Positions 1 through 5,007 of a stretch of 5,007 nucleotides of DNA are shown here, piece by piece; the first letter of the stretch is position 1, and each line of letters starts with the position of its first letter. The notes under the pieces are model-generated. The model was not told where the DNA came from and searched no databases. It saw only the letters and a list, made by a program, of their open reading frames with translations. The DNA comes from an uncultured Pedobacter sp. (lineage in GTDB: Bacteria; Bacteroidota; Bacteroidia; Sphingobacteriales; Sphingobacteriaceae). Where the stretch lies: assembly GCF_946479715.1 (NCBI RefSeq), contig NZ_CAMLHF010000287.1:1-5007 (forward strand). Direction: 5' to 3'. A program made the position numbers and the translations under genes.

Positions 1-22
1 TTTAAAATACGTAAATTGGTAT

Positions 23-673
23 ATGTCAAAGATTCTTTTAGCATTATTTCTTTTGCTGGGGCTAACTGTTAAAGCTCAGCCAACTCTTAAAGGTGGACTG
101 GAGTCTTTTGTAATGAACAATAAGGTCTATCCACGATATTCGCTGCAAAACTGTATTGATGGAAGCGTTACCATAAGCTTTAAATTGAATAAAGCGGGAG
201 AGGTATATTTCTCTAAGATTCAAAAAGGCATAGGAACAGATCTTGATGACGAGGCACTAAGGCTGATCAGGCTAAGCAGCGGTAAGTGGATAGTTCCTGC
301 TGATCACGATACTACGGTATCTGTTGTGGTACCGATAAACTTTAAGCTGTCTGGAGATGATTGCCAGAATAAAAGTCAGAAAGATATAAAGCAGGCAATA
401 GAAACCTATAAAAGCAATATAGGTATGACAGATGCTGTGCTTAATTTTTACAGGCACAAGGCAACAGGTAAATTTACTGCTGATGAGCAGCGAAGGATTG
501 AAGCGCTAAAAGCAAGCCTTGGCTATGATGAAGAGTATATGAAAATGAGGATAAACGATGGTTTGAAGAAACTGAAACAGAAGGATAGGCAGGGTGCATG
601 TGAGGATTTTATGTTTGTAAAGAACATGGGGTATGATTTGGCGGACGAGCAGATCGCTAAATACTGCAATTAA
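23..673 (+). CDS. Secreted TonB C-terminal-domain protein with a helical, cysteine-containing tail
   Basis: Seen: 216 residues. Residues 1-18 form a signal peptide (MSK, a hydrophobic Leu/Phe run, then V-K-A before Gln19), suggesting export to the periplasm. Residues about 36-108 resemble the TonB C-terminal fold: a YP near the start (36-37), 'GSVTISFKLNKAGEV' (47-61), 'LDDEALRLI' (74-82), a Trp-containing strand (W89), and a closing 'VPINFKL' strand (103-109). The rest (about 115-216) is charged and helical. It ends in 'GACEDF...GYDLADEQIAKYC' (191-215), a tail I recognise from other Bacteroidota envelope proteins with TPR- or Sel1-like ends. Cysteines are at 44, 114, 193 and 215. Known: TonB-C domains bind TonB boxes or periplasmic partners. 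Here the proline-rich spacer of true TonB is absent and the anchor looks cleavable, so energy transduction is doubtful. The ATG is supported by the signal peptide directly after it. No Shine-Dalgarno is visible, and the promoter probably lies left of the window. Its stop interlocks with that of the convergent lipid kinase. Confidence 0.8.
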   Translation: MSKILLALFLLLGLTVKAQPTLKGGLESFVMNNKVYPRYSLQNCIDGSVTISFKLNKAGEVYFSKIQKGIGTDLDDEALRLIRLSSGKWIVPADHDTTVSVVVPINFKLSGDDCQNKSQKDIKQAIETYKSNIGMTDAVLNFYRHKATGKFTADEQRRIEALKASLGYDEEYMKMRINDGLKKLKQKDRQGACEDFMFVKNMGYDLADEQIAKYCN

Positions 674-1545
674 ACAATAACGCTAACGGCCGCAGGTACT
701 ATATTAGCTTCAATTCTGCTTACCTTGCCCATATATTCACCATCAACCTGAAAATGCGCTTTATGCTTTGTTTTTATGTTGAGACTAGTGGTTTGAAAGG
801 ACTCAATATTCCTTGGGTTTAAAGCCATATTGGTAAATCTTAATTTTAAAATCTCCATCACGGAGTATTCTTTTACCAGAATTACTTCAAAGAAATCATC
901 GTCCAGTTTGCCTTCAGGGTTAATTTTAACACCTGTTCCATACATGGTGGCATTTGCTATAACTACCATAGCTGCTTCTGAACGGATAGTTTTGTCTTTT
1001 ACCTTAATGAGCACCTCCATTTTATGATGACTCCATAGCGCTTTCCATGCGGCTTTAGTGTATCCCCACATTCCGCGCTGCGGCAGGTCATTAAATTTTT
1101 TAACGAGATAGGCATTAAAACCGATATCGGCAAGGTGAATGCATAGCTCACCGTTTACAGTTATGACATGTATTTTTTTTTGCTTTCCGTTTACCGTCAC
1201 ATCCAATGATTCTTTAACGGTTGTGGGAATGCCTAATTCTTTGGCCATGCCATTTGCCGATCCCGCAGGTATAATACCCATAGGTGTATCCGTTTGGAGT
1301 AAACACTCCGCAATCAGTTTCACCGTTCCATCGCCGCCTACAGCTATCACACGGTCTGCATTTGAACCGGATATTATTTCCTTAAGTTTTTCGAAAGAAC
1401 AGTTTAATGGCAGCTCATAAATCTCGGCAGTATGCGCTAGCGGTTCAAAATATGCACTTATGGCATCGCCAAAATTGATCTCACCATTTCCAGATCCCGG
1501 ATTTACGATAAACAGCAATTTCAATTGGACAGATTTTTCTCCCAT
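670..1545 (-). CDS. Diacylglycerol kinase-family lipid kinase (YegS/DagK-like)
   Basis: Probably transfers phosphate from ATP to a lipid hydroxyl such as diacylglycerol or a sphingoid base, at the cytoplasmic face of the inner membrane. Seen: 291 residues, normal for bacterial YegS/DgkB-type enzymes. The N-terminal catalytic domain (about 8-130) has 'NPGSGNG' (15-21), the nucleotide-binding 'GGDGT' (70-74) and 'PAGSANGMA' (93-101, the PxGTxNxxA motif). The C-terminal lipid-binding domain has 'DIGFNA' (140-145), 'NPEGKLDDDFFEV' (209-221; D215/D216 fit the family's Mg-site region) and 'QVDGE' (266-270). All key motifs are present, so the enzyme is probably active. There is no signal peptide or membrane helix. 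The start is the only ATG after the upstream in-frame stop (at 1594-1596), preceded by a weak purine stretch. It is divergent from the App1 phosphatase gene across 54 bp, which suggests linked control. The substrate cannot be read from sequence: diacylglycerol, ceramide/sphingosine or undecaprenol are all possible. Confidence 0.93.
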   Translation of the reverse strand: MGEKSVQLKLLFIVNPGSGNGEINFGDAISAYFEPLAHTAEIYELPLNCSFEKLKEIISGSNADRVIAVGGDGTVKLIAECLLQTDTPMGIIPAGSANGMAKELGIPTTVKESLDVTVNGKQKKIHVITVNGELCIHLADIGFNAYLVKKFNDLPQRGMWGYTKAAWKALWSHHKMEVLIKVKDKTIRSEAAMVVIANATMYGTGVKINPEGKLDDDFFEVILVKEYSVMEILKLRFTNMALNPRNIESFQTTSLNIKTKHKAHFQVDGEYMGKVSRIEANIVPAAVSVIV

Positions 1546-1599
1546 TACATTTTCTTTAATATCACAAACAACTTTAGTATTACTCTGTTTTAATTATTA
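1546..1599. promoter_or_regulatory. Divergent promoter region between lipid kinase and App1 phosphatase genes
   Basis: This 54-bp AT-rich gap is the only non-coding DNA upstream of both genes, so promoters for both strands should lie in or next to it. I could not find a convincing Bacteroidota -33/-7 pair (TTTG / TAnnTTTG) on either strand. A perfect AT-only dyad (TTAAT-T-ATTAA, 1590-1600) abuts and overlaps the App1 start codon, but such dyads are expected by chance in AT-rich DNA. The role is assigned from position only. Confidence 0.45.
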
Positions 1600-2577
1600 A
1601 TGAATAAATCTGTAAGTGTTAAGGTATACCATGGATACGGACACACGCATAACCTTGTGGTATACGGTCATGTATTTAAATTTAGGGCCAAAACAATGCA
1701 GGGTTTTAGCAATAATTTATTCGTTAACATTATCCATTTGTTAAAGTTGTTTGTACTAAAGCCATACCCTCATGTACAAGTAAGGCTAACTTTTAATGGT
1801 CAGGAAGTATACCGCAAAACTGAATACGATGGGTTTTTTAAATTTGAGTGGTCGGCCAATGAAAACGTGGATGCGGGATGGCATGGGGTAAAGATTGAAG
1901 CTTTAGATAAGGATGGAAAGATATTAGCCATAGGACTAGGTCAGGTTTTTGTGCCACACATTACTCAGTTTGCCTTTATTTCTGATATTGATGACACGGT
2001 AATGGTGTCTCATTCGGCAACTATCAGGCGAAGGCTTAGAGAGCTTTTTATTAAAAACCCAAGAACACGAAAAACGTTTAAAGGTACATACACCCATTAC
2101 AGTGCCCTGGTAATTTCGCATACCACGGCAGATCAGCCTAATCCCTTTTTCTATGTATCTAGCAGTGAGTGGAATTTATATGATTATCTGGTAGAGATTT
2201 TTAGCTATAATAAGTTGCCGGATGGCGCCTTTTTATTGAATCAGATTAAGCAGTGGAAGGATCTTATTAAAACGGGTAAAACCGGTCACGAAGGGAAATT
2301 GATGAGAGTGATGAGGATTTTGGATGCTTTTCCAAATCAAAAGTTTGTCTTTTTTGGAGACAATACACAGAAGGATCCGGAAATATATACTGCTATTGCA
2401 GAGAAATACCCTAAAAATATTGCAGCGGTTTACATCAGAAATATCCGTAAGGATATGGAAGAACCAACCAAAGCGTTATTGAAAAGGATAGAGGCACAAA
2501 ATATCCGTACCTGTTTGTTTGAAAACAGTGTGGATGCAATTGAACATTCTAAAAAGATAGGGCTGATTGCAGATTAG
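1600..2577 (+). CDS. App1-family (DUF2183) HAD-type phosphatase, putative phosphatidate phosphatase
   Basis: Seen: 325 residues. The N-terminal part (about 15-120) is mostly beta, with 'VRLTFNGQEVYRKTEYDGFFKFEW' character around 61-84 resembling the transthyretin-like N-domain of this family. The C-terminal part is the App1 catalytic domain with all HAD motifs: motif I 'SDIDDT' (128-133; nucleophile D129, acid/base D131), motif II in 'YVSSSEWNLYDYL' (185-197; the serines at 187-189), motif III lysine in 'GHEGK' (K233), and motif IV 'FFGDNTQKDPEIY' (251-263; D254 and D259). Known: yeast App1 is a Mg-dependent phosphatidate phosphatase making diacylglycerol; bacterial relatives are mostly uncharacterised. 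No signal peptide or clear membrane helix, although 40-54 is fairly hydrophobic, so it is probably cytoplasmic or membrane-associated. The ATG is the first after an in-frame TAA at 1591-1593, with no Shine-Dalgarno. Inferred: it may reverse the reaction of the divergent lipid kinase. Family assignment is strong; the substrate is unproven. Confidence 0.9.
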   Translation: MNKSVSVKVYHGYGHTHNLVVYGHVFKFRAKTMQGFSNNLFVNIIHLLKLFVLKPYPHVQVRLTFNGQEVYRKTEYDGFFKFEWSANENVDAGWHGVKIEALDKDGKILAIGLGQVFVPHITQFAFISDIDDTVMVSHSATIRRRLRELFIKNPRTRKTFKGTYTHYSALVISHTTADQPNPFFYVSSSEWNLYDYLVEIFSYNKLPDGAFLLNQIKQWKDLIKTGKTGHEGKLMRVMRILDAFPNQKFVFFGDNTQKDPEIYTAIAEKYPKNIAAVYIRNIRKDMEEPTKALLKRIEAQNIRTCLFENSVDAIEHSKKIGLIAD

Positions 2578-2942
2578 CTTATCGATTTTCCAAATGGAGA
2601 AAAGGCAAGATTCATTAATTTAAAATGTTGTCGGCCAAATGGAATACCTATAATGGTAATGCAAAACAAGATACCAAAGAAAAGATGTGTAAGGGCAATC
2701 CAGAAGCCCCCAAATATCAACCAGATGATATTCATTACGGTTGATAAGCAGCCCGTATTGGAAGAGGTATCGGTAATTTTAACACCAAAAGGGGCAAGAC
2801 CAACAAAGGCAAATTTGAAGCATTGTAATCCGAATGGGATTCCCACAATGGTAAGACATAAGATAAGACCACCGATTATATATTCGAAAAAAATAAATAT
2901 TCCACCAAAAATGATCCAGATGATATTGCCTATAAAGTTCAT
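2574..2942 (-). CDS. yccF: YccF-domain inner-membrane protein
   Basis: Seen: 122 residues, very hydrophobic, made of two copies of one unit (residues 6-56 and 71-121), each with 'NIIW-IFGG', a hydrophobic helix, 'I-GIPFG-Q-FK' and 'PFG'. This matches the YccF domain (formerly DUF307), which occurs as a tandem pair in E. coli YccF, a somewhat longer protein of about 150 residues. The linker (57-70) is short and polar. Expected location is the inner membrane, with hydrophobic segments at about 7-35 and 72-100. The molecular function of the family is unknown to me, and I assign none. The start fits the family, which opens with the NIIW motif near residue 6. The frame stays open upstream to a TAA at 3000-3002 but has no earlier ATG. 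The gene is divergent from aat and converges on the App1 gene with a four-base stop overlap. Nothing in the sequence ties it to either neighbour's function. Confidence 0.88.
   Translation of the reverse strand: MNFIGNIIWIIFGGIFIFFEYIIGGLILCLTIVGIPFGLQCFKFAFVGLAPFGVKITDTSSNTGCLSTVMNIIWLIFGGFWIALTHLFFGILFCITIIGIPFGRQHFKLMNLAFSPFGKSIS
2580..2927 (-). repeat. Internal tandem duplication within the YccF protein
   Basis: Residues 6-56 (2775-2927) and 71-121 (2580-2732) align without any gap at a constant offset of 65 residues. By my count 25 of 51 aligned positions are identical, including NIIW, FGG, GIPFG, FK and PFG. The DNA copies have diverged more than the protein, so the duplication is old and typical of the family, not a recent event here. 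Confidence 0.85.
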
Positions 2943-3011
2943 GTTACGCTTTTTATTAGGATGAAATATAGCAAGATTAGTTACATTAAACCTAATGTTT
3001 TATTATTGTAA
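2943..3011. promoter_or_regulatory. Divergent promoter region between yccF and aat
   Basis: This 69-bp AT-rich gap is the only DNA available for the 5' signals of both genes. It contains a perfect 6-bp inverted repeat ACATTA-AACC-TAATGT (2983-2998), plus ATTAGG at 2955-2960 and its complement CCTAAT at 2991-2996. On the minus strand TATATTTC (2963-2970) differs at one defined base from the Bacteroidota -7 consensus TAnnTTTG, but no good -33 element sits at the usual distance. On the plus strand TATTATTG (3001-3008) is a one-mismatch match lying only three bases before the aat start. The regulatory role is assigned by position; the individual elements are tentative. Confidence 0.4.
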
Positions 3012-3644
3012 ATGGTTTTTAGACTACCAGAAGACGAGATTGTTTTTCCGAACCCGGCTCTAGCAGATCCCGATGGATTGCTTGCTGTAGGTGGAGATTT
3101 GAGTATTGAAAGATTGCTTTTGGCTTATCGTAATGGAATTTTTCCGTGGTTTAGTGATGATGATCCAATTTGTTGGTATTCTCCACATGAACGCTGTGTA
3201 ATATATCCGGCAGAAGTGAAGGTGAGTAAAAGCATGGCTAAAGTCCTTAAATCAGGAGCATTTGTTGTAACCTTTAACAAAGCATTTCGGGAAGTTATAG
3301 TTAACTGTGCAAAAGTTGGAAGAAAAGATCAGCCAGGCACTTGGATTACTCAGGAAATGCAGGATGCCTACATTAGTTTGCATGAAAAGGGTTATGCTAA
3401 AAGTGTAGAAGTATGGAAAGATAATGTATTGGTAGGAGGGTTGTATGGCGTGGAAGTGGGTGATGTTTTTTGCGGTGAAAGTATGTTTAGTTTGGTAAGT
3501 AATGCATCAAAAACGGCACTGATATGGCTGTGTAAAACCGATAGATTTAAGCTAATAGACTGCCAGCTGCCCAACGATCATCTGATGAGTTTAGGGGCAG
3601 AAATGATTTCGCGCAAGCAGTATAATGAATTCCTGAACGATTAA
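3012..3644 (+). CDS. aat: Leucyl/phenylalanyl-tRNA--protein transferase
   Basis: Transfers Leu or Phe from aminoacyl-tRNA to proteins with an N-terminal Lys or Arg, creating N-degrons recognised by ClpS for Clp protease. It acts in the cytoplasm. Seen: 210 residues, slightly shorter than the E. coli enzyme (234). Family motifs run in order: 'FPNPALADPDGLLAVGGDLS' (12-31), 'YRNGIFPWF' (39-47), 'WYSPHER' (55-61), 'GTWIT' (109-113), 'SVEVW' (131-135), 'LVGGLYGVEVG' (140-150), 'FCGESMFS' (153-160), 'SNASKTAL' (163-170) and 'LIDCQLPNDHLMSLGAEMISR' across 181-201. E156 and D183 correspond to the residues discussed as catalytic in the E. coli enzyme. The start is firm: an in-frame TAA (3009-3011) touches the ATG, and the family motif begins a few residues in. 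There is no Shine-Dalgarno. Small differences from E. coli are Tyr for the second Trp in WWSP, and AKSVE where E. coli has AHS-type sequence. No clpS or clpA is in the window. Confidence 0.96.
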   Translation: MVFRLPEDEIVFPNPALADPDGLLAVGGDLSIERLLLAYRNGIFPWFSDDDPICWYSPHERCVIYPAEVKVSKSMAKVLKSGAFVVTFNKAFREVIVNCAKVGRKDQPGTWITQEMQDAYISLHEKGYAKSVEVWKDNVLVGGLYGVEVGDVFCGESMFSLVSNASKTALIWLCKTDRFKLIDCQLPNDHLMSLGAEMISRKQYNEFLND

Positions 3645-3651
3645 TTCAGGA
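3631..3651. terminator. Inverted repeat across the aat/SNF2 stop codons, candidate bidirectional terminator
   Basis: TCCTGAA (3631-3637) is perfectly complementary to TTCAGGA (3645-3651), with a 7-base loop that contains the interlocked stop codons TTAA (3641-3644). The stem is built from the last codons of both genes (Leu-Asn, CTG AAC and CTG AAT), so it would form in either transcript. It has only three G-C pairs. It is followed by a short pyrimidine-rich stretch on the plus strand (TCTCTTT) and by no T-tract on the minus strand, so it is a weak terminator at best. It is the only hairpin of note at the three convergent junctions. Confidence 0.4.
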
Positions 3652-5007
3652 TCTCTTTGATGTCTTCCTTACTTAAAGATTTGAAGAAACTTTCTTCTGT
3701 GGTAATCAATGAGCTCGCTAATCGTTTTTTACGGTTTTGTAGTGCTAATATCTTTTCTTCTACGGTATCTTTTGCAATGAATTTATAGATAAACACTTTC
3801 TTCTCTTGGCCTATTCTGTGTGTACGATCTATTGCCTGTTGCTCTACCGCGGGGTTCCACCATGGATCAAGAATAAACACATAATCTGCCTGGGTTAAGT
3901 TTAAACCTACACCACCCGCCTTAATAGAAATTAAGAATACCTTTAATTCAGTATTTTTCTGGAACTCAGCAACGATTTCTCCGCGGTTTTTAGTTGATCC
4001 ATCAAGATAAGAAAAGGAGATGCTTTCTTTTTCGAAATAGGCCCTGAAGATATTCAGGTGCTTTACAAACTGCGAAAAGATAAGAACCTTGTGCCCGCCT
4101 TTAAGTACATTATCGAGGGTATGGATTACATTTTCGAATTTACCTGAATCAGAAGCGTAGGTGTCGTCTATCATAACCGGATGGTTTGCCAGTTGACGTA
4201 GTGCCGTTAGACCCTGTAAGAGTTGTACTTGTTTTTTTGCATAAGTACCGTCATCCATACTGCTTAGCAGATCGTTACGATACGCAGATTTTGTTTTCTC
4301 ATAATAAGCAGCCTGATCCTCACTCATATCGCAATAAAATACCTGTTCCGTTTTGGAAGGGAGTTCTGCTGCTACCTGTTCTTTTGTACGGCGTAAAACA
4401 AAGGGCTTTATAATGGCTTGCAGCTTACGGGCCTTTTCTTCATCCTTCCTTTTCTCTATAGCCTGAACATATTCTTCGTTAAAGAAAGATTGCGTACCCA
4501 GGAGGCCAGGGTTTAAAAATGTAAGTTGGGTCCAAAGGTCGCTTACAGAGTTTTCGACAGGAGTACCACTCAGGATTAGCCTGTATTTAGATTTTAATGC
4601 CTTAACGGCCTTAAATGATTTTGACGAAGGGTTTTTTATATTCTGGCTTTCATCTAGTATGATGTAGCTGAAGTAGAAGTTTTTCAGAATATCTATATCA
4701 ACCCTGGTAATCCCATAAGTTGTAATAACGATATCATACTTCGCAAATATACTTACGTCTTTGTCTCTTGTGGTTCCGGTATGTGAATGTATTTTGAGCT
4801 TAGGCGTAAACTTTTTGGCTTCATTTAGCCAGTTGTAAATTAGGGAGGTTGGCATAACAATTAAGGAAGTGCCATGAGTTGAATTTTGCTCATTTTCTTC
4901 TTTAAGCTTTTGCAGCATTGCCAGTGTTTGGATGGTTTTACCCAAACCCATACCATCTGCTAAACACCCACCGAAATTATATTCACGCAGGAAACTAAAC
5001 CAATTGT
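3641..5007 (-). CDS. SNF2-family helicase/ATPase, C-terminal part (5' end beyond the window)
   Basis: ATP-dependent double-stranded DNA translocase of the Swi2/Snf2 class; the biological role of most bacterial members is unknown. Seen: 454 residues to the stop, numbered here from the first complete codon (5003-5005). Motif I/Walker A 'GGCLADGMGLGKT' (12-24), motif Ia around 'LIVMPTSLIYNW' (48-59), motif II 'DESQ' (118-121), motif III 'SGTP' (146-149), 'LRRTK' (204-208), 'KVLIFSQF' (306-313), motif V 'GGVGLNL' (364-370) and motif VI 'DRTHRIGQ' (393-400). Both RecA lobes are complete and the ATPase looks intact. The ATG at 4949-4951 is not the start: it encodes the Met inside Walker A, and the frame runs open to the window edge with conserved sequence. 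The missing N-terminus of such proteins often carries a SWIM zinc finger or other helicase-associated domain, which cannot be checked here. The gene converges on aat with a four-base overlap. Confidence 0.95.
   Translation of the reverse strand, partial: NWFSFLREYNFGGCLADGMGLGKTIQTLAMLQKLKEENEQNSTHGTSLIVMPTSLIYNWLNEAKKFTPKLKIHSHTGTTRDKDVSIFAKYDIVITTYGITRVDIDILKNFYFSYIILDESQNIKNPSSKSFKAVKALKSKYRLILSGTPVENSVSDLWTQLTFLNPGLLGTQSFFNEEYVQAIEKRKDEEKARKLQAIIKPFVLRRTKEQVAAELPSKTEQVFYCDMSEDQAAYYEKTKSAYRNDLLSSMDDGTYAKKQVQLLQGLTALRQLANHPVMIDDTYASDSGKFENVIHTLDNVLKGGHKVLIFSQFVKHLNIFRAYFEKESISFSYLDGSTKNRGEIVAEFQKNTELKVFLISIKAGGVGLNLTQADYVFILDPWWNPAVEQQAIDRTHRIGQEKKVFIYKFIAKDTVEEKILALQNRKKRLASSLITTEESFFKSLSKEDIKEILN

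Noticed and set aside
1121..1130. Perfect 10-bp palindrome CCGATATCGG
   Set aside because: It lies inside the lipid kinase gene at the conserved Asp-Ile-Gly residues and is explained by coding sequence; there is no second copy in an intergenic region.
1139..1420. A 93-codon open frame on the plus strand, antisense to the lipid kinase
   Set aside because: It overlaps the GGDGT and PxGSxN motif region of a clearly conserved enzyme; the product has no domain character and is a shadow of the real gene.
1546..1599. Bacteroidota -33/-7 promoter in the lipid kinase/App1 gap
   Set aside because: No TAnnTTTG-like element with a properly spaced TTTG was found on either strand; naming one would be a guess.
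2556..2583. Possible hairpin at the App1/yccF stop junction (GATAGG pairing with CTTATC)
   Set aside because: It needs a G-T pair on the plus strand, which becomes an A-C mismatch on the minus strand. The loop is 16 bases and the stem only six pairs, too weak to call a terminator.
2653..2964. A 103-codon open frame on the plus strand, antisense to yccF
   Set aside because: It lies almost wholly inside the yccF gene on the other strand. Its translation is rich in Pro, Lys and Ile with no recognisable motif, while the minus-strand product matches the YccF domain throughout.
4949..4951. ATG as the start of the SNF2 gene
   Set aside because: This Met is inside the Walker A motif. The 18 upstream codons in frame encode the conserved preceding residues (GGCLAD), and the frame is open to the window edge.
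3641..5007. SNF2 helicase as part of an anti-phage system such as DISARM
   Set aside because: Some defence systems carry SNF2-like helicases, but no methylase, nuclease, DUF1998 or phospholipase D partner is in the window, and its visible neighbour aat is a housekeeping gene.
1..5007. RNA genes, CRISPR arrays, insertion sequences or a new multi-gene system
   Set aside because: No tRNA or rRNA-like sequence, regularly spaced repeats, transposase or terminal repeats were seen. Nearly all bases are accounted for by six recognisable genes with uniform character.

Overview
The window looks like chromosomal DNA from a member of the Bacteroidota, probably close to the Sphingobacteriaceae (Pedobacter-like). 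This is an inference. It rests on the AT-leaning composition, the lack of clear Shine-Dalgarno sequences before any start, a secreted TonB-C protein ending in a Bacteroidota-style 'GACxDF...YC' tail, and the gene mix of YegS-type lipid kinase, App1-type phosphatase, YccF, Aat and a bacterial SNF2 helicase. No named genome can be assigned from sequence alone.

There are six protein genes, packed almost without gaps and strictly alternating in strand (+ - + - + -). From left to right: a secreted TonB-C-domain protein (23-673, +); a diacylglycerol/sphingosine kinase-family lipid kinase (670-1545, -); an App1/DUF2183 phosphatase (1600-2577, +); a YccF-domain membrane protein (2574-2942, -); leucyl/phenylalanyl-tRNA--protein transferase, aat (3012-3644, +); and the C-terminal part of an SNF2-family helicase (3641-5007, -), whose start lies beyond the right edge.

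Each of the three convergent pairs overlaps by exactly four bases (TTAA, TTAG, TTAA), so the two stop codons interlock. The only non-coding DNA between genes is two short divergent gaps of 54 bp and 69 bp, which must hold the promoters. No two neighbours are co-directional, so each gene is probably transcribed on its own.

The clearest functional link is the divergent lipid kinase/App1 pair. One family makes phosphorylated lipids such as phosphatidate and the other includes a phosphatidate phosphatase, so together they could form a small lipid phosphorylation/dephosphorylation cycle. The other genes look like ordinary housekeeping or envelope genes: Aat in N-degron tagging, YccF in the inner membrane, SNF2 in DNA or protein-DNA remodelling.

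I see no RNA gene, mobile element, CRISPR array or obvious new multi-gene system. The noteworthy signals are the interlocked stops, a perfect inverted repeat spanning the aat/SNF2 stop codons, and the lipid kinase/phosphatase pairing.
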